From Micavibrio sp. (GTDB lineage: Bacteria > Pseudomonadota > Alphaproteobacteria > Micavibrionales > Micavibrionaceae): a stretch of 64,000 bases of DNA. Both the position numbers and the translations under genes were made by a program. Position 1 is the stretch's first letter, and each line of letters begins with the position of its first letter. Under the pieces are notes generated by a model that searched no databases, was not told the origin of the DNA, and was given only the letters and a program-made list of their open reading frames with translations. Of this stretch, positions 39,403-48,908 are shown one piece after another. The stretch lies in contig NZNU01000053.1 in NCBI GenBank assembly GCA_002695035.1, positions 1-64,000 of the forward strand. Direction: 5' to 3'.

Positions 39403-40042
39403 TGGTTTTCCTTTTAAACATTATAAAGTCATAGGCCGTTTTGAGAAGAATGAGCATCATAAGAGCCCATAGAGGTGAGCCCAGAGATTGCGCCAAAAGG
39501 CCTCCAAAAATGATGGTTACATGCAATATTACAATACGGCCATAGGGTGAAAACATAACAGCTTTTGGATTAGAAATCCCGTCTCTTTTCAAGCTAACAA
39601 AAACTGTTTGAAAAAATTCGGCAGCGAAAATTCCAAGTACCGCCCAAAAAAATCCGGGAATATGCAGATCTTTGAATAAAGCCGAAAAAGGAAAAAAAGC
39701 GGTCATATCAACATCTCCGGTATTTCCGAAAAGCTCGAATATAAAAACGCCGTGGCACATGCAAAACATGCCGTAGTGAACCGTAAAGAAGGCAGCAGTA
39801 AAAAGAGATTGGGCAAGTACAGCCACTCCCTGCTTCGCGCCCGTATATAAAATCAAGAAAAAGATAAACACGCCAATGATTAGGTTTTCAACCCAGTATA
39901 AAAGAAATAAAGGAAGTATTTCCCATCCCAGAAAAGTTACACCGTAAATCGGCAGAAAATTGGCAGCTATTATAATGAAGGGAATAATATATTCCCGGAT
40001 AAGAGACGCTTCAGCCGGAACCGTCTCCCCGTTAAAGGTCAC
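39380..40042 (-). CDS. DUF6498-type multi-pass membrane protein
   Basis: 220 residues with about six hydrophobic segments. The patterns YWVENLIIGVF, FFTVHYGMFCMCHGVFIF and the late ILHVTIIFGG fit the DUF6498 family, which has clustered His residues inside the membrane. Function unknown. The start is GTG at 40042 with GAGG about 8 bases upstream, directly after the cycM stop codon, so it is translated with cycM. It overlaps pyrC downstream. Confidence 0.68.
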   Translation of the reverse strand: MTFNGETVPAEASLIREYIIPFIIIAANFLPIYGVTFLGWEILPLFLLYWVENLIIGVFIFFLILYTGAKQGVAVLAQSLFTAAFFTVHYGMFCMCHGVFIFELFGNTGDVDMTAFFPFSALFKDLHIPGFFWAVLGIFAAEFFQTVFVSLKRDGISNPKAVMFSPYGRIVILHVTIIFGGLLAQSLGSPLWALMMLILLKTAYDFIMFKRKTNDKPEPS

Positions 40043-40924
40043 TTACTTTTCCTCTATAACTTTACCGGTAGAGGTGCTGATTATACGGCGTTTTACTTCG
40101 CCTGCGGAAAAGGTAGAGGCCTCATCTTCCAATGATTTTTCCAAGGCCTCTGATTGCTCCTCCTGTTCGCGGGCATCTTGCACATCTTCGCCAACCGCAT
40201 CTTCCGGAGTTACAGGCTGGGCAACATCGTCACCGTCTTCCACGGCTTCATTAGCGCCTACTTCTTCCGGGGTGCTGTCTTCCTCAGCAGCATTCTCAGT
40301 TGTTTCGCCTTCGCCTTCAGCAGCAGCGTCGCCTTCCGCCTCTTCTTCCACACCAAGCTCTTCCTGTTCAGCAGCAATTTCTGCTTCAGACGGGAGGGCA
40401 GGGGGTGTATCGGCAAGGGTGCGCAAATAAGCAATAACTGCGGCACGGTCATCAGGTTTCTTCAAACCGATAAAATTCATCTTAGTGCCGGGCGCATATT
40501 CTTTTGGTTTATACAGGTACTTGTTAAGGGAAGAATATGTCCATGTTTCTTCACCATTGGCGTTCAGCGCACCTGAATAATCAAAGCCCGCATGTGCTTG
40601 TTTTTGTGCACCAACAACACCCCAAAGGTTTGGACCAACACCATTTGGACCACCTTTGTCGAAACTGTGGCAAGCCGCACAGGCCTTGGCCACTTTTTGT
40701 CCGCGCGCAACTTCAGCATCGGCAATCATGGAAAGAATTGGCTCGGGACCAGACGGACCGCTCGTTGGGCCACTGCTCACCGTCTCAACACCTTCAATAG
40801 GCACGGCAAATTCTTCGACCCCGTGATCGGGAATAGCGATTTCAGCTATAAATCCTGCAAACATTGCAATTATGCCCGCAAGTAAAACAGCGGCAAAAAT
40901 TTTATTGGATTCCAAATCTTTCAT
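40043..40924 (-). CDS. cycM: Membrane-anchored cytochrome c (CycM type) with long acidic C-terminal tail
   Basis: 293 residues from the ATG at 40924; a predicted promoter covers the earlier in-frame start at 40972. Residues 10-30 are the membrane anchor, followed by a Pro/Gly linker. The haem site is CAACH (82-86) with Met149 in GTKMNF as second ligand, typical of class I c552/CycM that carries electrons from bc1 complex to aa3 oxidase. From about residue 178 to the end there is an acidic, low-complexity tail (Glu/Ala-rich) of about 115 residues that CycM proteins normally lack. Confidence 0.9.
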   Translation of the reverse strand: MKDLESNKIFAAVLLAGIIAMFAGFIAEIAIPDHGVEEFAVPIEGVETVSSGPTSGPSGPEPILSMIADAEVARGQKVAKACAACHSFDKGGPNGVGPNLWGVVGAQKQAHAGFDYSGALNANGEETWTYSSLNKYLYKPKEYAPGTKMNFIGLKKPDDRAAVIAYLRTLADTPPALPSEAEIAAEQEELGVEEEAEGDAAAEGEGETTENAAEEDSTPEEVGANEAVEDGDDVAQPVTPEDAVGEDVQDAREQEEQSEALEKSLEDEASTFSAGEVKRRIISTSTGKVIEEK

Positions 40925-40971
40925 AACGCGCTCAAGACCTTTGGTTGCTCTTAATATATATACGGGGAACA

Positions 40972-41000
40972 TATATACCCCCGCAGGTCAAAATACGCAA
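40972..41000 (-). promoter_or_regulatory. Predicted promoter of cycM
   Basis: On the minus strand TTGCGT (40995-41000), 17 bases, TATATA (40972-40977). A GGGG-TATATATGTT-CCCC palindrome overlaps the -10 box and could be an operator or leader hairpin. Confidence 0.45.
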
Positions 41001-41069
41001 CACAGCATTTTTTGTCGACTATTTTTCTCTGGAAAAAAAGTGAAAATAAGAAAAGCATAAAATACTTTT

Positions 41070-41579
41070 CTAAAAACCGCCGCCACCTTTTTGAGGATTG
41101 AGCAGCTTTTCAGGGCGGATTTTCGGGGATTTGCTTCCCCCCCCACCGCGTCGCCCGGCAAAGGATTCGTCTTCTCTGAAATGGTCTTTGCAAATCGCCT
41201 CAAAGTCGGGGATTTCACCATTGGTCAGTTTTTTGACGCAAATACGAAAAAGCGTACAGCCTTTTTCTTCCCACCCGTAAATGCTGTTGGTTTCGTCCTC
41301 ACCGTTTAGCTTAAGATTTGTAATCTCCCATTTTTCATCCTTATGGACGGCAGAGCGTAACCACATGAGTTGCTCCATAGGACGCTTGCCCTCAGGGGGC
41401 GTTTCATACATCATCTGTAATTCAGCCTCAAAATCTTGCCCGTCTGGGCTCATCCGGACTTCCCCGGAACAGGTAATGCCTTCATCCACATTCATATGCG
41501 ACCATGGCTGGGTCTGGTAAGGCCCAAGTTCATAATCAACACCGACACGCTTCAGCATTTCAGGCAAGGTTTCTTTCAT
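41070..41579 (-). CDS. Conserved hypothetical protein, 169 aa, glycine-rich tail
   Basis: A soluble protein without signal peptide. Residues 1-130 look like one compact domain with several Trp and Cys (SHMNVDEGITCSGEVRM, YGWEEKGCTLFRICV). The C-terminal 35 residues are Gly/Lys-rich and disordered (GRRGGGGSKSP, NPQKGGGGF). No family recognised. It lies 39 bases after the xseA end on the same strand, but with no obvious coupling. Confidence 0.6.
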   Translation of the reverse strand: MKETLPEMLKRVGVDYELGPYQTQPWSHMNVDEGITCSGEVRMSPDGQDFEAELQMMYETPPEGKRPMEQLMWLRSAVHKDEKWEITNLKLNGEDETNSIYGWEEKGCTLFRICVKKLTNGEIPDFEAICKDHFREDESFAGRRGGGGSKSPKIRPEKLLNPQKGGGGF

Positions 41580-41618
41580 AATCCCTTATTATACCATAAC
41601 TTTAGATAAAAAAACCTT

Positions 41619-43103
41619 TTATGACTCATTTACGACTACACCAATATGTTTATCGTCGGCATATTCAAGTGTCAGCGCCTGATCTTTTCTTATACCGGAA
41701 GGGTCGGTGACGGCCTTATTATCTTTATCCCGAACAACAACGAAGCCTCTTTTCAAAGTTGATTTGAAAGACAGGGTTTCCAAAAGACGTACACTTCCGC
41801 TCCACTGCGTTTCTTTGCGCTCCAAATCCCTTTTTGCGGCCCCCGACAGGCGTTCTGAAGTGTTATTTACTTTTTCAGCCGCGTCACGCAACAGAAGACG
41901 GGGACTTTTTAAGCTGGCGGCAGCCTGATTAAGCGATGCCCTTTTCCTGTCCGTGCAATATAGCCCCTGCTGGTTCAGCCTGGTGTAAGAATATTCGAGC
42001 GATTTTTCTTTTTCCTTTAATATGTCAGAAGGTTTTCTTATGCGCAGCGCATTCTCATTCAACAATGACTTTTTAGCATTTACAAAATTCATCAAAACAG
42101 CGTTTAATTTTTCACCGATATGGTCGATGCGCTGTGTCTGGACTTCCATCAACCGTGCCGGATCGCCCAATTTGGCCGTAGCAGTTGCCAAAACATTTCG
42201 CATGTCGGAAAAACGCCTGAATATCGTCGTGTTCAGCCTCTCACTAATATCACCCGCCTGAGCCATCAGCTTAACACGCTCTGGTACTGCTATCTCAGCT
42301 GCACCTGTTGGTGTTGGCGCACGCCGGTCGGCGGCATAATCCACCAATGTTGTATCCGTTTCATGCCCGACCGCAGAAATAACCGGGATTGAGCACTCAG
42401 CAACCGCACGTACAACCACTTCTTCATTAAACGGCATCAAATCTTCCAGCGACCCGCCGCCCCGCGCCACAATTAAAACATCCGGCTTTGCATCCAGCGC
42501 GTCCATTCCACGGATTGCAGCCGCAATTTTTTCGGCCGATCCCTCCCCTTGAACGGGCGCCGGCCACAACAGAACATGAGATGGAAAACGGTCTTCGATA
42601 CGGTGAATAATATCTCGGATTACAGCCCCTGTTTCAGATGTCACAACACCAATTGTTTTTGGCAGAAACGGTATCGCTTTTTTACGCTCAGGCGCGAAAA
42701 GTCCCTCTGCGGCCAGCTTTTTCTTACGTTCTTCGAGCATTTTTAAAAGCGCGCCCTCGCCCGCCAACTCCATTGATTCGATAATAAGCTGGTAATTGGA
42801 GCGCGCAGGATATGTTGTAATCCGCCCCGTTACGACCACATCGAGCCCTTCCTCAGGTTTAACGGACAGTTTTCCCAATTGCCCACGCCAGCAAATGACA
42901 TTGATAATAGTTTTGTCATCCTTAAGATCCGAATACATATGCCCCGAAGCGGGTATGGATACCCGCGATAACTCACCGCGCACGCGCACGCGCCCATAGG
43001 CATCCTCTAAAGTACGCTTCAAAGAAAACGCAAGATCGGAGACGCTCATTTCAGGCGTATTGGATTGTCTTTTTTCCGCGCTGCTAAATAAATCATCACT
43101 CAT
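41619..43103 (-). CDS. xseA: Exodeoxyribonuclease VII large subunit
   Basis: 494 residues from the ATG at 43103 (MSDDLF...), which matches family N-termini; 43136 would add 11 residues. The OB-fold domain has VRGELSRVS and SDLKDDKTIINVICW; the catalytic domain has FLPKTIGVVTSETGAVIRD (shown in part), ARGGGSLEDL and SAVGHETDTTLVDYAAD. A long coiled-coil region follows. With XseB (not here) it degrades single-stranded DNA in mismatch repair. Divergent from putA. Confidence 0.95.
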   Translation of the reverse strand: MSDDLFSSAEKRQSNTPEMSVSDLAFSLKRTLEDAYGRVRVRGELSRVSIPASGHMYSDLKDDKTIINVICWRGQLGKLSVKPEEGLDVVVTGRITTYPARSNYQLIIESMELAGEGALLKMLEERKKKLAAEGLFAPERKKAIPFLPKTIGVVTSETGAVIRDIIHRIEDRFPSHVLLWPAPVQGEGSAEKIAAAIRGMDALDAKPDVLIVARGGGSLEDLMPFNEEVVVRAVAECSIPVISAVGHETDTTLVDYAADRRAPTPTGAAEIAVPERVKLMAQAGDISERLNTTIFRRFSDMRNVLATATAKLGDPARLMEVQTQRIDHIGEKLNAVLMNFVNAKKSLLNENALRIRKPSDILKEKEKSLEYSYTRLNQQGLYCTDRKRASLNQAAASLKSPRLLLRDAAEKVNNTSERLSGAAKRDLERKETQWSGSVRLLETLSFKSTLKRGFVVVRDKDNKAVTDPSGIRKDQALTLEYADDKHIGVVVNES

Positions 43104-43195
43104 AAGGTCTTTATTTATAACTGAGTGTGAATTCATTGCAACGCATTAAGGTTTCCCTATTATTTTTCTTGTTTTGTCGTGATAGAGTATCCGAC

Positions 43196-46100
43196 ATGAC
43201 ACACGCAACAGAACTCACCAAATATCACGATGAACCCCAAAGCGTTGATGCACTTCTGGCCTCACTGAGCTGGACTGATGCACAGGCCGATGCCACAACC
43301 AAAAGCGCAAGCTGGCTGATTGCCTCGGCACGGCAAATCCGCCGGAAACCGGGGGAGATAGAAACTTTCTTGCGCGAATACGGCCTGACCACTAATGAGG
43401 GAAAGGCTCTAATGACTTTGGCTGAGGCCTTGTTGCGCATTCCTGATGCCGATACGGCAAATGCCCTTATCCGTGACAAAGTTGATTCGGCTGCTTGGCC
43501 GCGCACCAAAACTGATGACTGGATGCTTAAAGCTACCGCTTTGGGCCTGAACATCACACGGCGCACATTAAATTCTATTATCGGCAAGCTTGGCGAGCCA
43601 ATGGTGAGAACCGCTGTTAAACAGGCCATGAAAATCATGGGACGGCAATTTGTCTTGGGGCGCACAATTGAAGAAGCGATTAAAAACGGCAGGGACTTTG
43701 AAAAACAGGGGTATATCCTGTCTTATGATATGCTGGGGGAAGGTGCACGTACCTTTGAAGATGCCGAAAAATATTATAAAGCATATGTCGATGCACTTGA
43801 AACACTGGGGCGCTATGATGCGCCGAAAGGCAGTGGAATTTCTGTTAAATTATCCGCCCTGCATCCAAGATATGAGTTTTCCCACGAGACCCAATGCGTG
43901 CCATCCCTTACAGAGCAGTTAATAAATCTGTGCAGGATTGCCGCAAAGTCCAATTTACGCCTCACCGTGGATGCTGAAGAAGCCGACAGGCTGGAAACTT
44001 CTTTAAAAATTATTGCAGCCGTTGCTGCCGAGCCAAGCCTCGAAAACTGGGACGGTTTCGGTCTTGCAGTCCAAGCCTATCAGAAACGAGGGCTATCCGT
44101 CATAGACCGTGTTTTAGACATGGCTAAAAAAAGGAAAAAACCGCTTCATATCCGCCTTGTTAAGGGGGCTTATTGGGACACCGAAATCAAACATGCCCAA
44201 AGTCTTGGGCTTCCTGACTACCCTGTGTTTACCCGTAAGCAGAATACAGACTTGTCTTATCTTGCCTGTGCCAAAAAAATGCTGGCCAATCGCAGCAACC
44301 TGATTTGCCTTTTCGGCACACATAATGCGCACACTATTGCCGCAGTGACACAGCTTGCGGGGGAAACACGCCATAATTTTGAACTGCAAAGACTGCATGG
44401 CATGGGCGAAAATCTCTATTCCGCCTTTATGAAAGACCATCAGGATATTCCGGTGAGCGTGTATGCCCCTGTTGGCCGTCACGAGGAATTACTGGCCTAT
44501 CTGGTCAGGCGTTTATTGGAAAATGGCGCAAACAGCTCTTTCGTTCACAAGATTTTTGATGAGGCTTATGAACCTGCCGAGCTTGCAAGCGATGTGATAG
44601 AAGACGTTAAAAATCACCCCCAAAAAAGACATCCCAAAATTCCTAAACCCTCCGAAATCTACCAACTTCGTGAAAACTCGAAGGGTATGGATTTGAATGA
44701 TCGGGATGTAATCGAAAAATTGCAAAAAGAGGTGCAAAAATCCGTCTTTGATAAAAGCTTCACTTGTAAAGCTTTAACCTCGGGTATTTCAAACCCAGCA
44801 GGCGAACGCCATGCTATTTTAAATCCCGCAAACAGTGATGATGTATTGGGTCATGTTGATTACACGGAAGGCCATATTGTTGATCATGCCTTTAAAATTG
44901 CCAAAAAAGCACAAACGTCATGGGAAAATACTCTTGCCGAAAAACGCGCGCAGATTCTCGAGCGCGCCGCTGATCTTTTGGAAGAGCGCATGGTTTACTT
45001 CATGGGAATTGCCGTGCGTGAGGCCGGAAAAACATGGGACACTGCAGTTGACGAGGTGCGCGAAGCAGTGGATTTCTGTCGCTACTATGCCAAACAGGGA
45101 CGACTGGAATTTGACGAGGGTGGAATTAAACTGCCCAGCATAACGGGGGAAGAAAGTACGCTTACCCTTCACGGTCGCGGCATATGGGTTTGTATATCTC
45201 CGTGGAATTTTCCACTAGCTATATTTATGGGTCAGGTCGCAGCCGCGCTGATGGCAGGTAATGCGGTTATTGCAAAACCTGCGGAACAAACGCCCTTGAT
45301 TGCGCATGAAGCTGTCAAACTTCTCCATGAGGCAGGTGTCCCTGAAGATGTTCTGCATTATTTACCAGGAGATGGCAATACAGGCGCGCGGATTACAAAA
45401 CATCCCGATGTGGCGGGTGTGGCCTTTACCGGTTCAACCGATGTTGCACGCACTATTAACCGCACATTAGCAGAAAAAGAAGGCCCTATCGCACGCCTTA
45501 TTGCTGAAACCGGCGGGATGAATGCAATGATGGTGGATTCATCCGCACTACCTGAACAGGTCATTGATGATGTCATTATTTCGGCATTCGGGTCAGCGGG
45601 GCAAAGATGTTCGGCACTTCGCGTTTTATGTATTCAGGAAGACGTTGCAGAGCGCACAATCCGCATGCTGCGTGGTGCCATGGAAGCCTTAAAAGTCAGC
45701 AACCCCTTTGATATATCCAGCGATATAGGTCCGGTCATTGATCGCGACGCACGCGACATACTTTATAAACATCTTAGCCGCATGAATGAGTATTCAAAAG
45801 TGATTGCCCGCGCACCACTTCAAGGCGGGCTGGATGAGCGAGGCATGTTTTTCGCGCCCATTGCTCTTCAGATCGAAGATCTGGACGCGTTGGCGCATGA
45901 AGTCTTCGGCCCTGTGCTTCACGTCCTTACCTATAAGACAGGAAAGGAAGAGGAGTTAATAAAACGCCTCAATGAAAAAGGATACGGTCTGACCTTTGGT
46001 GTACATTCAAGAATAGAAAGCCATGTTCGCAAATTCACCAATTGCGCGGAAGTCGGTAACGCCTATGTTAACCGCTCGATCATCGGCGCGATTGTGGGGA

Positions 46101-46249
46101 GCCAGCCATTTGGCGGACGCGGACTGTCCGGTACAGGGCCAAAGGCAGGCGGGCCTTTCTACCTGCACGCATTCGCCACAGAAAAAGTTGTCACGGTCAA
46201 TACGACCGCCTCTGGCGGAAACGCAATGCTTGTCTCACTTGATGATTAA
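43196..46249 (+). CDS. putA: Bifunctional proline dehydrogenase / L-glutamate-gamma-semialdehyde dehydrogenase
   Basis: 1017 residues from the ATG at 43196. The proline dehydrogenase barrel (about 150-460) has DAEEADRLE, RLVKGAYWD and YLVRRLLENGANSSFV. The aldehyde dehydrogenase half (about 520-1000) has ISPWNFPLAIF, AETGGMNAM and the catalytic Cys in SAGQRCSALR. There is no ribbon-helix-helix repressor domain at the N-terminus, so this is the short two-enzyme type that does not bind DNA. It oxidises proline to glutamate with FAD and NAD+, passing electrons to quinone at the inner membrane. Confidence 0.97.
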   Translation: MTHATELTKYHDEPQSVDALLASLSWTDAQADATTKSASWLIASARQIRRKPGEIETFLREYGLTTNEGKALMTLAEALLRIPDADTANALIRDKVDSAAWPRTKTDDWMLKATALGLNITRRTLNSIIGKLGEPMVRTAVKQAMKIMGRQFVLGRTIEEAIKNGRDFEKQGYILSYDMLGEGARTFEDAEKYYKAYVDALETLGRYDAPKGSGISVKLSALHPRYEFSHETQCVPSLTEQLINLCRIAAKSNLRLTVDAEEADRLETSLKIIAAVAAEPSLENWDGFGLAVQAYQKRGLSVIDRVLDMAKKRKKPLHIRLVKGAYWDTEIKHAQSLGLPDYPVFTRKQNTDLSYLACAKKMLANRSNLICLFGTHNAHTIAAVTQLAGETRHNFELQRLHGMGENLYSAFMKDHQDIPVSVYAPVGRHEELLAYLVRRLLENGANSSFVHKIFDEAYEPAELASDVIEDVKNHPQKRHPKIPKPSEIYQLRENSKGMDLNDRDVIEKLQKEVQKSVFDKSFTCKALTSGISNPAGERHAILNPANSDDVLGHVDYTEGHIVDHAFKIAKKAQTSWENTLAEKRAQILERAADLLEERMVYFMGIAVREAGKTWDTAVDEVREAVDFCRYYAKQGRLEFDEGGIKLPSITGEESTLTLHGRGIWVCISPWNFPLAIFMGQVAAALMAGNAVIAKPAEQTPLIAHEAVKLLHEAGVPEDVLHYLPGDGNTGARITKHPDVAGVAFTGSTDVARTINRTLAEKEGPIARLIAETGGMNAMMVDSSALPEQVIDDVIISAFGSAGQRCSALRVLCIQEDVAERTIRMLRGAMEALKVSNPFDISSDIGPVIDRDARDILYKHLSRMNEYSKVIARAPLQGGLDERGMFFAPIALQIEDLDALAHEVFGPVLHVLTYKTGKEEELIKRLNEKGYGLTFGVHSRIESHVRKFTNCAEVGNAYVNRSIIGAIVGSQPFGGRGLSGTGPKAGGPFYLHAFATEKVVTVNTTASGGNAMLVSLDD

Positions 46250-46316
46250 ATAAATCAGGCCACAAGAAGATATTTACCCTTTGCTTAAAGGTCAGGGTAT
46301 TTTATAACTGGCGCCT

Positions 46317-47594
46317 ATGAATATTTTACTCATCGGATCAGGCGGCAGGGAACATGCTTTGGCATGGAAACTGGCGCAGTCAAATCAATGTAGCTCCCTG
46401 CATGTCATTCCCGGAAGCGATGCCATCGGCATGGAAGAGAAAATCACCTGCCACGGCATTTCCATGGACAATGCGACTTTGGTCGAGTTTGCAGTAAACA
46501 ATAAAATTTCTCTCGTTGTCATCGGCCCGGAAGCCCCTCTTGTTGCCGGACTGGCCGATGCGCTGCGCACCGCAGATATTCCCGTATTCGGGCCCTCTGC
46601 CGTTGCCGCTCAACTTGAAGGCTCAAAAGGGTTCATGAAGGATTTATGCGCCAAATACAATATTCCCACCGCTGATTATGCGCGCTTTACCAATAAAGAT
46701 GCGGCGATAACCTATATAAAGGAAAAAGGTGCGCCAATCGTGGTCAAGGCTGATGGGCTTGCCGCCGGAAAAGGTGTGATTGTTGCAGAAAAAGAGAGTG
46801 AGGCTATTGCTGCCGTCAAAGATATGTTGTCGGGAAACAGTTTTGGTGATGCAGGGTCTTCTGTCGTAATTGAAGAGTTTCTAAACGGTGAAGAAGTCAG
46901 CTTTTTTGCTCTTGCAGATGGAAAAACTGTTCTGCCACTAACATCCGCCCAGGACCATAAACGTGCTTTTGATGGTGACACAGGCCCTAATACTGGCGGC
47001 ATGGGAGCTTACTCCCCTGCGCGGGACGGTATCTGGTCTGATGAGCTGGCAAACAAGGTTATGACAGATATTATCGAGCCAACAGTGAGTGCTATGGCCG
47101 AAGAAGGGTGCCCCTTCACAGGCGTTTTATATGCCGGATTGATGGTCAAAGACGGCAAGGCCAAGTTATTGGAATATAATGTGCGCTTTGGCGATCCTGA
47201 ATGCCAACCCATTATGATGCGCCTTGATACGGATTTGGTCGATATCTTATGCGCCTGTGCACATGGAGATCTTTCTTCCCTGAAAGACAAGATAAACTGG
47301 AAAACAGATACTGCGATATGCGTAGTCATGGCCGCAAAGGGTTATCCGGGAGAATATTCGAAGAATACGGATATTACCCTTCCGGAAAAAAAACCAGACG
47401 GCACAAAAATATTTCATGCTGGCACAAAACATAACGAATCGGGAAAATGGCTCTCCACAGGAGGGCGGGTGTTAGGTATCACGTCCCTTGCCCATGACAA
47501 GGAAACTGCCCGCCTGAAATCATACCAAGTCATTGATTCTATTGAATGGGATGAGGGTTTTTACCGAGCAGATATAGGTACGGCACGCGGCTAA
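46317..47594 (+). CDS. purD: Phosphoribosylamine-glycine ligase (GAR synthetase)
   Basis: 425 residues. N-terminal ILLIGSGGREHALAWKL, VIGPEAPLVAGLAD and FGPSAVAAQLEGSKGFMK (shown in part), then the ATP-grasp core with VVKADGLAAGKGV and the NTGGMGAYSP loop, are diagnostic. It joins phosphoribosylamine to glycine, the second step of purine synthesis. No clear ribosome binding site before the ATG. Stands alone between putA and an EAL gene. Confidence 0.96.
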   Translation: MNILLIGSGGREHALAWKLAQSNQCSSLHVIPGSDAIGMEEKITCHGISMDNATLVEFAVNNKISLVVIGPEAPLVAGLADALRTADIPVFGPSAVAAQLEGSKGFMKDLCAKYNIPTADYARFTNKDAAITYIKEKGAPIVVKADGLAAGKGVIVAEKESEAIAAVKDMLSGNSFGDAGSSVVIEEFLNGEEVSFFALADGKTVLPLTSAQDHKRAFDGDTGPNTGGMGAYSPARDGIWSDELANKVMTDIIEPTVSAMAEEGCPFTGVLYAGLMVKDGKAKLLEYNVRFGDPECQPIMMRLDTDLVDILCACAHGDLSSLKDKINWKTDTAICVVMAAKGYPGEYSKNTDITLPEKKPDGTKIFHAGTKHNESGKWLSTGGRVLGITSLAHDKETARLKSYQVIDSIEWDEGFYRADIGTARG

Positions 47595-47681
47595 ATTCTG
47601 CCTCCAAAGGTTAAAAAGTGGTTAAAATATGACAAATGCGTTTTCTTTGTGTCATACTTAGGAAAGTGAAAGGGAAAATGC

Positions 47682-48452
47682 ATGTCATATGATTTCGAAA
47701 AAGTTGATTTTTCAAAGCTTTCCGGCCGCAAAGAGCGCGGTTATGAAGGGTTTATTTATGCCCAGCCCATCAGGGACTATGAAAATTCCGATATTCATAA
47801 ATTCGAAATTTTAACGCGTTTTAACGTCGATTTTGTCAAAGACCCCGGTGTCATTGAACGTATTTTTCAGGAATTAGAGAAAACCGGTGAAATTATCGAT
47901 CACGATCTGGACGTTATGCGACGTGCGCATATGGCCCTTTCATATGTCAGGACACTAAACGGCTCTGACAACCTCCCTGAAATGGCGGTCAATATTTCCC
48001 CGAAAACACTCAGTTCTCCAAAATTTGCTGCTGCATTACTCTCCATGAAAGAGGATGACCCTTTCATTTTGGATAAAATGATCGTTGAAATCACAGAACG
48101 GTATGATTTTGACAATGAAGATATTGCTTTTGAAAACTGTCAGCTAATCAAATCTACAGGACTTAGAATAGCACAAGATGATTACCCGCTTGGACGGTGC
48201 GCTGCCATTCACAGCAAACGCATAGCCCCGCTGGTCGACATTATAAAGATGGAGGTTGGCCGTATTCCCTCACTAAAAGCAACAGCACGTATGGCTTTTG
48301 ACCCGGAGAGATGCTTGAAAGTGGAAGAACGCATAGAGACTATTGCCCATGAAGAGGGTGCAATCAGACGCGGTGCAGGACAAGGTCAGGGCTTCTTTTA
48401 TGGTCGTCCTATGCCTATTAAGTCCTCTTTGGAGGCTCTTGCTTCAGCGTAG
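47682..48452 (+). CDS. Stand-alone divergent EAL-domain protein
   Basis: 256 residues, soluble. Signature positions of EAL phosphodiesterases are largely kept: Glu42 in FEILTRF (EIL for EAL), Asn104 in AVNIS, Glu136 in VEITE, Asp166-Asp167 in QDDYPLG (in place of DDFGTG), Lys189 in IIKME, Glu215-216 and Gln235 in GQGFFYG. It could hydrolyse or merely bind cyclic di-GMP; the changed loop after the Asp pair makes activity uncertain. GAAAGGG lies about 9 bases before the ATG. It overlaps the end of tadA by 9 bases, tail to tail. Confidence 0.82.
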   Translation: MSYDFEKVDFSKLSGRKERGYEGFIYAQPIRDYENSDIHKFEILTRFNVDFVKDPGVIERIFQELEKTGEIIDHDLDVMRRAHMALSYVRTLNGSDNLPEMAVNISPKTLSSPKFAAALLSMKEDDPFILDKMIVEITERYDFDNEDIAFENCQLIKSTGLRIAQDDYPLGRCAAIHSKRIAPLVDIIKMEVGRIPSLKATARMAFDPERCLKVEERIETIAHEEGAIRRGAGQGQGFFYGRPMPIKSSLEALASA

Positions 48453-48908
48453 TTTTCTTTTTTTCTTAAAAAATTCGGTCAATATCTGACCGCATTCGTC
48501 ACTCATTAAATCGGAAACCACTTGAGGTTTGTGGTGCAGTTGGCTGTGCTCATACAAACAAGGCCCGCTGATTACCCCCCCGCTTTTTGGATCTGATGCG
48601 CCGATATAAAGCGTATTTATACGCGCATAAGAAATTGCCGCCGCACACATAGGACATGGCTCAAGCGTTACATACAAATCATATTCAGGTAGCCTTTGTA
48701 CGCCCAGTTTTTCGCAATGCTGCCTGATAACCAGCATTTCAGCATGTGCCGTTGGGTCGGCCAGTTCACGGGTCCTGTTTCCCGCCTGCGCCACAATTTT
48801 ACCGGTATCCCGCTCTACCAGAACGGCACCAATTGGCACCTCATCTCGGGCAATACATGAATTTGCCTCTTCCAATGCGCTGTGCATATAGGTTATCTTC
48901 TCATCCAT
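48444..48908 (-). CDS. tadA: tRNA adenosine-34 deaminase TadA
   Basis: 154 residues from the ATG at 48908; an internal ATG at 48887 with GAGAAG upstream is an equally good start. Zinc and catalytic motifs are intact: HAE in PTAHAEML and PCPMC in TLEPCPMCAAA. It deaminates A34 of tRNA-Arg to inosine. The ATG at 48908 shares the four bases CATG with the start of rluB on the other strand, so these genes are divergent with no gap. Confidence 0.94.
   Translation of the reverse strand: MDEKITYMHSALEEANSCIARDEVPIGAVLVERDTGKIVAQAGNRTRELADPTAHAEMLVIRQHCEKLGVQRLPEYDLYVTLEPCPMCAAAISYARINTLYIGASDPKSGGVISGPCLYEHSQLHHKPQVVSDLMSDECGQILTEFFKKKRKLR

Noticed and set aside
43127-43195. In-frame extension of putA upstream of 43196
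   Set aside because: The 23 extra residues are hydrophobic and unlike PutA proteins, and the extension overlaps the xseA start region.
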